Shown piece after piece: positions 55,248-61,673 of a stretch of 64,000 nt of DNA. This DNA is from Nocardia tengchongensis (lineage in GTDB: Bacteria > Actinomycetota > Actinomycetes > Mycobacteriales > Mycobacteriaceae), in assembly GCF_018362975.1 (NCBI RefSeq), contig NZ_CP074371.1:7006001-7070000 (forward strand), read 5' to 3'. The notes beneath the pieces were generated by a model. It was not told the origin of the DNA. It was given only the letters and a program-made list of their open reading frames with translations, and made no database searches. Position 1 is the stretch's first letter, and the number at the start of each line of letters is the position of its first letter. The position numbers were made by a program, and so were the translations under genes.

Positions 55248-55340
55248 CTTCTTGTCCTCCTCATCTCTGGCCCCGCAGCAACCTGCGCATAAGCCTGCAA
55301 TGAGATTCACCAGTCGGTGTTTCCTCCGTGATCCTGCGGC

Positions 55341-55356
55341 GTTTCGCGTAGGTGAA
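55341..55356 (-). promoter_or_regulatory. candidate GlnR box upstream of amtB
   Basis: On the minus strand the sequence TTCAC-CTACGC-GAAAC matches the actinobacterial GlnR half-motif (gTnAC-n6-GaAAC; AC-n9-AC spacing). It lies about 94 bases upstream of the amtB GTG. GlnR activates amtB-glnB-glnD under nitrogen limitation in related genera, which fits. Confidence 0.6.
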
Positions 55357-55461
55357 CGGATGAGATTGCAGTGTTGCGGTCACGTTTCCGAGACCGCACC
55401 ACGGTTACGGCGACTTGGTGAGGAAGGTGTTGATTTCGGTATCGGCGCAGTTCAGCGGGGG

Positions 55462-57240
55462 TTAACCGAGGAGAGCGTCGACGAATGCGCCGGGTTCGAA
55501 GGGAGCAAGATCATCCGCGCCCTCACCCAAACCGACCAGTTTGACCGGAACGCCCAGCTCATGCTGAACCTGGAACACGATGCCGCCCTTGGCGGTTCCG
55601 TCCAGCTTGGTCAGCGCCACCCCGGTGATATCCACGACGTCGGCGAAGACCCGCGCCTGCATCAGACCGTTCTGGCCGACCGTCGAATCCAGCACCAGGA
55701 TCACCTCGTCCACGGCGGCCTTCTTCTCCACCACGCGCTTGACCTTGCCCAGCTCGTCCATCAGGCCGGTCTTGGTGTGCAAGCGGCCCGCGGTGTCGAT
55801 CAGCACGACATCCACGCCACGCTCGATACCGGCGGACACCGCGTCGAACGCGACGGCCGCGGGATCCGCGCCCTCCTTGCCGCGCACGGTCTCCGCGCCC
55901 ACCCGCTCGCCCCAGGTCTGGAGCTGATCGGCGGCCGCGGCCCGGAAGGTGTCGGCGGCGCCCAGCAGCACGCGGCGGCCGTCGGCCACCAGCACGCGCG
56001 CCAATTTGCCGGTGGTGGTGGTCTTTCCGGTGCCGTTCACGCCCACGACCAGCAGGATCGACGGGTGATCGGCGTGCGGTAGCGCGCGGATGGAACGGTC
56101 CAGCTCGGGCCGCAGCGCGTCGATCAGCACCTCCCGTAGCAGGGCTCGCGCCTCGGCGGCGGTGCGGACGCTGCGCCCGGCCATCTCCTCGCGCAGGCGC
56201 TCGACGATGGCGGCGGTGCTGCCGGTGCCCAGGTCGGCCATGACGAGGGTGTCCTCGATCTCCTCCCAGGAGTCCTCGTCCAGATCGCCGCCGCCGAGCA
56301 GACCCAGCAGGGACTTGCCGACGGCGGTCTGGGAACGGGACAGCCGCCCGCGCAGCTTGGTGAGACGGCCCGCGGTGGGCTCGATCTCGGCGATGCCGGG
56401 CGCGACCGGAGCCGTGGCCTCGGGGGCGGTGGCGTGAGCGCCGGCGTGCGCGGCGACCGCGGCCTCGGCACCGGCGGCGATCTCGGCGGCGGCGACCGCG
56501 GCCTCGGCGGCTTCCTCGGCGGCGGCCTCCTGTGCGGCGGGCTGCGCGGCGACATCGGCCGCGGCCTTGCCGGCGGCGATCTCCGCGGCCTCTTCGGCGG
56601 CCTCGACGGCCTCGGCGCGCGCCTGGTCGTCGTCCGACACGGTGGCGTCGGGAGCGGGAGCGGGCGAATCGGATTCGCTCGCGACCGCGTCGGTACCGGC
56701 CTCGCCGGTCAGGGCGGCCTCCGCCGGGGCGGTGGTGTCCGTCGCGGCGGCCTCGTCAACAGCCGCGGCGACATCCGCCGGGGCGGCCGCGTCAGCGGTG
56801 TCCGTCGCGGCGCTCTCGTCGGTCGCGGCGGTGTTCTCGGCGGGCGTGACGGTCTCCGCGGCCGGGGCGGGTTCGGGGCCCTGGACAGGTTCGGGCAGGC
56901 GCACATCGTGGATGCTGCGCTTGCCCGCGTCGCGCGGGATGGCGGCATCGTCACCGATGTGGGGCTGGCCCTCGTCGTCGGTGCGCTCGGGCGGGAGCGG
57001 CACCGGTTTGGCCTTGGTGGCCGGGACCTTCTCGCGTTCCGCGGCCGCGGCGCCCTGGCTGAAGCTGAATCCGCTCGAGGCCTGGTATCCGCCGGAGCGG
57101 TCGGTGACCTCCTTGGTCTCGGCGACCTCCGGGGTCAGCGAGATCCGGCGGCGCTTGTTCAGGGCATATCCGGCAACCAACGCCACGAGCAGCACCGCCG
57201 CGATGGCGGCGATGAGAATCCAAACTTCTGCAGTCGTCAC
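55462..57240 (-). CDS. ftsY: SRP receptor FtsY
   Basis: FtsY is the membrane-docking GTPase for Ffh. The 592 residues start with one membrane helix (VWILIAAIAAVLLVALVAGY), followed by about 240 residues of Ala/Glu/Asp-rich low complexity (the acidic A domain, long for Nocardia-type FtsY). The NG domain follows: G1 GVNGTGKTTTTGKLARVLVA, DTAGRLHTKTGLMDELGKVK, TKLDGTAKGGIVFQVQHELG. It is divergent from the DUF2237 gene and is complete. Confidence 0.95.
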   Translation of the reverse strand: MTTAEVWILIAAIAAVLLVALVAGYALNKRRRISLTPEVAETKEVTDRSGGYQASSGFSFSQGAAAAEREKVPATKAKPVPLPPERTDDEGQPHIGDDAAIPRDAGKRSIHDVRLPEPVQGPEPAPAAETVTPAENTAATDESAATDTADAAAPADVAAAVDEAAATDTTAPAEAALTGEAGTDAVASESDSPAPAPDATVSDDDQARAEAVEAAEEAAEIAAGKAAADVAAQPAAQEAAAEEAAEAAVAAAEIAAGAEAAVAAHAGAHATAPEATAPVAPGIAEIEPTAGRLTKLRGRLSRSQTAVGKSLLGLLGGGDLDEDSWEEIEDTLVMADLGTGSTAAIVERLREEMAGRSVRTAAEARALLREVLIDALRPELDRSIRALPHADHPSILLVVGVNGTGKTTTTGKLARVLVADGRRVLLGAADTFRAAAADQLQTWGERVGAETVRGKEGADPAAVAFDAVSAGIERGVDVVLIDTAGRLHTKTGLMDELGKVKRVVEKKAAVDEVILVLDSTVGQNGLMQARVFADVVDITGVALTKLDGTAKGGIVFQVQHELGVPVKLVGLGEGADDLAPFEPGAFVDALLG

Positions 57241-57455
57241 GTCCCCATCCTTTCAGAGGTGCTTGCCATGTCGGATTCACGCACCTACCGTCGCGTCGGG
57301 GGCCGTGGCCGATATCACAGAGTTTGGTCGTGTGATGTAGCGACACGCCGGGGTGTGGCCTGAAAATCCGACCAACTACCAACCGGTCTGCTCGACTACG
57401 TGCCACAGTGCGGAAGGAGCGGCGAATGCGACACCGAGACAATAGGATCGGCGAC

Positions 57456-57845
57456 GTGACCGATCGAAATGTGCTTGGGGGACCGCTGGAGGAGTGTGGC
57501 ACCGATCCTCTCACCGGCTTCTATCGGGACGGATGCTGCAGCACCGGTCCCGAGGATTTGGGTAGCCACACCGTCTGCACGGTGGTGACGGCGGAGTTCC
57601 TGGAGCACCAGAAGTCGATCGGCAACGATCTCGTCACCCCGCGGCCGGAGAACAACTTCCCCGGCCTGCAACCGGGCGACCGCTGGTGTGTGGTGGCCGT
57701 GCGCTGGCTGCACGCCCACGAGGACGGGGCGGCCGCACCGGTGGTGCTGGCCGCCACCCACGAGAACGCGCTCGAGGTGGTGCCCATGGAGACCCTGCGG
57801 AAATACGCGGTCGACGTCCCCGACGACGTCAGCGACCTGCTCTAG
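57456..57845 (+). CDS. DUF2237 family protein, 129 aa
   Basis: GTG 57456 gives VTDRNVLGGPLEECGTDPLT, the characteristic DUF2237 opening, with GFYRDGCCSTGPEDLGSHTV, NDLVTPRPENNFPGLQPGDR and EDGAAAPVVLAATHENALEV. The conserved Cys pair (GCC) and Cys-14 suggest metal or redox chemistry, but the family has no assigned reaction. The longer ATG start at 57,426 adds atypical residues. It overlaps the end of the convergent membrane gene by 4 bases. Confidence 0.85.
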   Translation: MTDRNVLGGPLEECGTDPLTGFYRDGCCSTGPEDLGSHTVCTVVTAEFLEHQKSIGNDLVTPRPENNFPGLQPGDRWCVVAVRWLHAHEDGAAAPVVLAATHENALEVVPMETLRKYAVDVPDDVSDLL

Positions 57846-58729
57846 TCATTCACGCCGCCCTTGCGCAGCAAAGCCTCGGTGGCGCTGCGCAATTCGACGC
57901 GGGCCGCGCACAGTTGCGGATCGGAGGCGAACGCCACCCGGTCCGCGCCGGCGTGCAGCGGGCCGTTGAGCACCTGCAGGCCGATGGCGGCGGCGATGGC
58001 GCCGAAGAACAAGGCCACCAAGGCGGGTCGCTCCCCCGCCAGGGTCAGGGTGAGCGCGGCCTGACCGCCGAAGACGGCCGCGGTGGCCGCCGAGAGGACC
58101 AGCGAGTGGGTCATGTCGGCGCGCAGCTCCTCCCCCTCGTCGTAGGCGTCGAGCACCGCGATGCCCAGACCCAGCACCACCAGGTCGGCGGCGGTCACCG
58201 ACAGCATGGCGGTGCGCGGCAGCACATTCAGGCCGAGCAGGATCAGCGCCGAGCTGAGCCCCAGCAGCAGCGCGCCGACGGTGAGCAGTCCGGCCGCGGA
58301 ACGGCGGGCGTCCTCGGCCCATTCGGCGTGCTGGCCGAGCATGCCCAGCATGGTGCCGAGCAGCGCGAGCAGGGTGATCGCCCCGAGCAGGTAGCCGGCG
58401 GGCAGGAAGCCGCCCGCGGCGGGCAGCGCCAGCACCGCGCACAGCGGTAGCAGTCCGGCCCGCCACCAGCGGTCGACGCGTTCGACCCCGGCGGGCAGCA
58501 GCCGCACGAAGACTCCGCTGAAGGCCAGGACCGGCGCGCACACCAGCACGATGCGCACTCCGTCGAACCACGGATCCGCGCCGGCCATCCGGTCGGCCAC
58601 CACCGCCACCGCGAAGGCCAGCAGCCCCGTCGCCGCTCTGCGTAACAACAGCTTTCGCGGATCCCGCGCGAGCAGATACAAACCGAGCCACCATGCGGCA
58701 CCGAACGCCGCGGCCGACACCCAAACCAC
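57842..58729 (-). CDS. polytopic membrane protein, 295 aa
   Basis: It has about eight hydrophobic segments (FGAAWWLGLYLLARDPRKLL; ATGLLAFAVAVVADRMAG; LLPLCAVLALPAAGGFLPAG; AITLLALLGTMLGMLGQHAE; TVGALLLGLSSALILLGLNV; AMLSVTAADLVVLGLGIAVL; SLVLSAATAAVFGGQAALTL; LVALFFGAIAAAIGLQVLNG). A short soluble tail (CAARVELRSATEALLRKGG) ends the protein. The layout matches the membrane sensor half of actinobacterial histidine kinases, but no kinase domain follows. It could be a stand-alone membrane protein. The function is unknown. Confidence 0.65.
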   Translation of the reverse strand: MVWVSAAAFGAAWWLGLYLLARDPRKLLLRRAATGLLAFAVAVVADRMAGADPWFDGVRIVLVCAPVLAFSGVFVRLLPAGVERVDRWWRAGLLPLCAVLALPAAGGFLPAGYLLGAITLLALLGTMLGMLGQHAEWAEDARRSAAGLLTVGALLLGLSSALILLGLNVLPRTAMLSVTAADLVVLGLGIAVLDAYDEGEELRADMTHSLVLSAATAAVFGGQAALTLTLAGERPALVALFFGAIAAAIGLQVLNGPLHAGADRVAFASDPQLCAARVELRSATEALLRKGGVND

Positions 58730-58903
58730 GCAGGGAGCGTACTGCCCCGCTCCCGGTTCGCGGGTCCATACCGAAACGTCGTATATAGGCTTCTATCAGC
58801 ATTTTTCGCCTATTCTGCGGCCTCGTCACACCTTCGCATCCGTTCGGACACACCCAGGTCACGAAGTGCCCCAACGGCTTTCATCGGGCGCTCGATTAGG
58901 GGG

Positions 58904-59678
58904 TCATACGGGGATGGCGTGGCGACGCCGGTGAGCCTTCTGCCGACAGGCGGCTGAGCAGTAGCGGGCGGGGCGGCCGGTTCCGGTCGGGTGGATCGGG
59001 GTGGTGCAGATCGGGCAGCGCGGGGCGGGAGTTTCGTTACCGGGGGCGCTTTCGTCACGCGGAGTAGTTGCGTTCCGGTGTTTCGTTACGGGCCGTCCGG
59101 GGTGGTGCGCGCGCATCGCGTCGAGGACGAGGGCCGCGGGGCGCGCCAGCTCGTGATCGGGGGCCTGTCGTTGGATCGCAACGCATCCGGTGAACAGGGC
59201 GAGGACGTCGGGCACGGTGAGGTCGGCGCGGACCGCGCCCTGCCGCTGAGCGTCGGCGAGCAGGTCACCGAGCGCGGTGTGGAAGCGGGCGCCGGCGTCG
59301 CGGACCAGTTCACGCGGCCAGCCGTCATTGCTGACCATGTCGCACACGGCCTGGTTGCGGTGGCTGGAGGTGATCACCTCGGCGCAGAACGTGAAGAAGG
59401 CGACGCCCGGGTCGGGGGGCGTCGCGCAGGCGGTGGGCCAGGCCGGTGAGACGGTCGATGCGTTGCTGCATAACGGCTTCCAGCAGCGCGGTCTTGGTGG
59501 GGAAATGGCGGTACACGGTGCCCGCGCCGACACCGGCGCGGCGGGCCACCTCGGCCAGTGACACCGCGAGTCCGCCTTCGGCGAGGGCACGTTGCGCGGC
59601 GGCCAGGACCAGGGCGCGGTTGCGGCGCGCGTCGGCCCGGCCGTTCGGGGTGCTGCGGATGCTGGTCGGCGTCGACAT
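58904..59678 (-). pseudogene. TetR-family regulator with C-terminal Cys-rich tail, one frameshift
   Basis: Start ATG 59678 (MSTPTSIRSTPNGRADARRN). The TetR HTH reads ALAEGGLAVSLAEVARRAGV then GAGTVYRHFPTKTALLEAVM. A frameshift near 59,415-59,420, one extra base in a C6/G6 run (LRDAP to PDPGVAFFTF), puts the ligand domain (VAFFTFCAEVITSSHRNQAV onward) in another frame. The corrected protein has about 257 residues. The last 40 residues (CPICTTPIHPTGTGRPARYC, then SAACRQKAHRRR) form a treble-clef-like Cys4 motif seen on some actinobacterial regulators. It is divergent from the NmrA gene across a palindrome and probably represses it. Confidence 0.8.
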
Positions 59679-59736
59679 TTCGTTACGCGGGTCCTTTCCG
59701 GTGCTGGCCAACGGAAACAGAGCGGTTCTAGCGTTC

Positions 59737-59762
59737 GTATCCGGGTCGACCGACCCGAATAC
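59737..59762. promoter_or_regulatory. palindromic TetR operator in divergent promoter
   Basis: GTATCCGGGTCG-AC-CGACCCGAATAC is a 26-base near-perfect palindrome (one mismatched pair) centred at 59,749.5. It lies between the divergent TetR (starts 59,678) and NmrA (starts 59,777) genes. It ends 14 bases before the NmrA start, a position suited to repression. Further CGTTCG/CGAACG half-sites flank it. Confidence 0.8.
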
Positions 59763-59776
59763 TACCGAACGAACGG

Positions 59777-60685
59777 GTGACAATGTCTTCTCGTAACGAC
59801 CTGATCCTGGTTACCGGCGCGACCGGCAAGCAGGGTGGCGTGACCGCGCGCCGGCTGCTCGACACCGGCCGGTCGGTGCGCGCGCTGGTCCGCGATCCGG
59901 AATCGGCTGCGGCGCAGGAACTCGCGGCGGCGGGCGCGGAGCTGGCCGTCGGAGATTTCGACCGGCCCGCGACCATCGCCGCGGCGCTCCACGGCGTGGG
60001 CTCGGCCTTCCTGGTGCCGCCGGCCACCTTCGGCCCGCAGGGCTGGGACGTCGAATTGGAGGTGGAACGCGGCATCCGGTTCATCGAAGCCGCCCGCACG
60101 GCCGGGGTGGAATTCATCGTCTTCACGACCGTCGCCGCCCTGACCGAGGACGGCAAGTGGGGCGCCCAGGGCAAGCGGCGCGTAGAGGACGCGTTGCGCA
60201 CCAGCGGACTGCACTGGACGATTCTGCGCCCGGCCCGGTTCATGGAGAACTACTTGATGCGGGGATTCCCGGTGGACGGCATCACCGACGGCGTCCACCG
60301 GCATCTGTTCCCGGCGGACAAGCCGATCCAGTCCATCGCCCTGGCCGATATCGCGGTCTTCGCGCAGCTGGCCTTCGACGATCCGGCCCGCTTTCACGGC
60401 GAAGTCCTCGAGCTGGCCGGTGACGATCTCACCATGGCCGCGGCCGCGACCGCCATCACCGCCGCGACCGGTCACCCGGTGCGCTACGTGGAGGCGACGC
60501 GGGACGAGGCCGAGGCCATGGGGCCCGAGGTCGGAGTGGTCTGGCAGCTGTCGCGGTCGGGCCAGGGCTGGAACGCCGATATCGCCGCGCTCCGCGAAAT
60601 CCATCCCGGCCTGCGGACTTTCGAGGAGTGGCTGGCCGAATCCGGTGCGGCGCGGTTGAAGTCGCTGGTGGATTCCGGGCAGTGA
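59777..60685 (+). CDS. NmrA-like NAD(P)-binding protein, 302 aa
   Basis: GTG 59777 starts VTMSSRNDLILVTGATGKQG (ATG 59,783 is an alternative). The Rossmann motif TGATGKQGG is followed by NmrA/HSCARG-type landmarks: GDFDRPATIAAALHGVGSAF, VEFIVFTTVAAL, LHWTILRPARFMENYLMRGF and DIAVFAQLAFDDPARFHG. Such proteins sense redox state or act as atypical reductases. Its divergent TetR neighbour and the palindrome between them suggest inducible expression. Confidence 0.9.
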   Translation: MTMSSRNDLILVTGATGKQGGVTARRLLDTGRSVRALVRDPESAAAQELAAAGAELAVGDFDRPATIAAALHGVGSAFLVPPATFGPQGWDVELEVERGIRFIEAARTAGVEFIVFTTVAALTEDGKWGAQGKRRVEDALRTSGLHWTILRPARFMENYLMRGFPVDGITDGVHRHLFPADKPIQSIALADIAVFAQLAFDDPARFHGEVLELAGDDLTMAAAATAITAATGHPVRYVEATRDEAEAMGPEVGVVWQLSRSGQGWNADIAALREIHPGLRTFEEWLAESGAARLKSLVDSGQ

Positions 60686-60746
60686 ACCACCCCGGCGGGA
60701 CCGAGGGCCGGACCATCGCGTTCACCATGACCTCCACCGCGCCCGG

Positions 60747-60893
60747 ATCTCGGTCATCGATCCGGACGGCAGCACCCGTGCGACGGAGGAGGTCTCGGCG
60801 ACGTTCGAGAAGGCCACCGCGGGTGCGTGGACCTTCCATGTCACTTCGCGTGCGGGAACCGCTCGCTACCAGCTGAACATCACGGTCGGATGA
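60747..60893 (+). pseudogene. C-terminal fragment of a secreted beta-domain protein
   Basis: The frame ISVIDPDGSTRATEEVSATF then AGAWTFHVTSRAGTARYQLN and ITVG ends at 60,893. This is the shape of a bacterial pre-peptidase C-terminal or PPC-like beta-sandwich. Upstream of 60,747 the only continuation is out of frame, so just the tail of a larger gene remains. It sits between NmrA and the acid phosphatase. Confidence 0.4.
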
Positions 60894-60896
60894 GGA

Positions 60897-61553
60897 TCAG
60901 TTCAGCGCGCCGTTGTAGTCGGGCAGCTTGAAAGTCTGCTGCGCGTGGCCGCCGGAGAGGTCGGAGGCGCTGTTGCCGATATTGGCGACGATGGTGTAGC
61001 CCTGGGCCTCGATGGCGGCGCGGGTGGAGGTCTTGTAGTCGGCCAGGGCGCCCGCACCGCTGGAGCCGGTGGTGAGGCCGCCGCCGTAGAGGCCGTCGAC
61101 GGGGTAGCCGACCGCGCCGAGGTTGAGCTGGGTGTAGAGGTTCATGACCGAGGGGCGGCCGGTGACGAAGATGATCGCCGCGCCTTGGCTTTTCGCCCAT
61201 TTGGCCAGTGCCAGCATGGGCGGGATGGCCGGGGTGATGGGGGCGGCGTGGTAGCTGGTCTCCAGCGAGGTGTTGTCGATGTCGAGGACGATGGCGGGCT
61301 TGGTGGCGCCCGGCAGCGCGGTGGTCAGGTAGGCCTGGGCGGCGTTGGCGACGGTGGTGACGTCGCTGATCCACTGGCTGTAGGGCGGCAGGTTGCTGTT
61401 GCCGCCGCCCGAGCCGGACAGGGAGCCGGTGCCGGAGCCGGAGGCCGATCCGGATCCGAGGCCGGAGGATCCGGTGTCGGCCAGGGCGAACGGGACCGGG
61501 GCGGCGAGACCGACGGCGAGTCCGGCGGCCAGGACGGCGATGGAGCGCTTCAT
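60897..61553 (-). CDS. secreted class B-type acid phosphatase (HAD), 218 aa
   Basis: A signal peptide (MKRSIAVLAAGLAVGLAAPV ending around PFALA) is followed by a Ser/Gly-rich linker. The HAD phosphatase domain has motif I AIVLDIDNTSLETSYHAAP (nucleophile and acid Asp), motif II IFVTGRPS, and a C-terminal Asn/Asp region VANIGNSASDLSGGHA. It is predicted to be exported and to release phosphate from organic esters outside the cell. The mature length matches short Gram-positive members (PF03767). It reads away from the upstream smc 3' end. Confidence 0.85.
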   Translation of the reverse strand: MKRSIAVLAAGLAVGLAAPVPFALADTGSSGLGSGSASGSGTGSLSGSGGGNSNLPPYSQWISDVTTVANAAQAYLTTALPGATKPAIVLDIDNTSLETSYHAAPITPAIPPMLALAKWAKSQGAAIIFVTGRPSVMNLYTQLNLGAVGYPVDGLYGGGLTTGSSGAGALADYKTSTRAAIEAQGYTIVANIGNSASDLSGGHAQQTFKLPDYNGALN

Positions 61554-61673
61554 GGGGCCGGACGCTAGCGGCTGCTTAATGGGACGCGCAGGTGTTTCAC
61601 TCCGACATCGAGATGAATTCCCGCTGAGCGGGACGCGTGAGCGTCGAAGCTGCTCGCACGGCCCGCGACCGGA

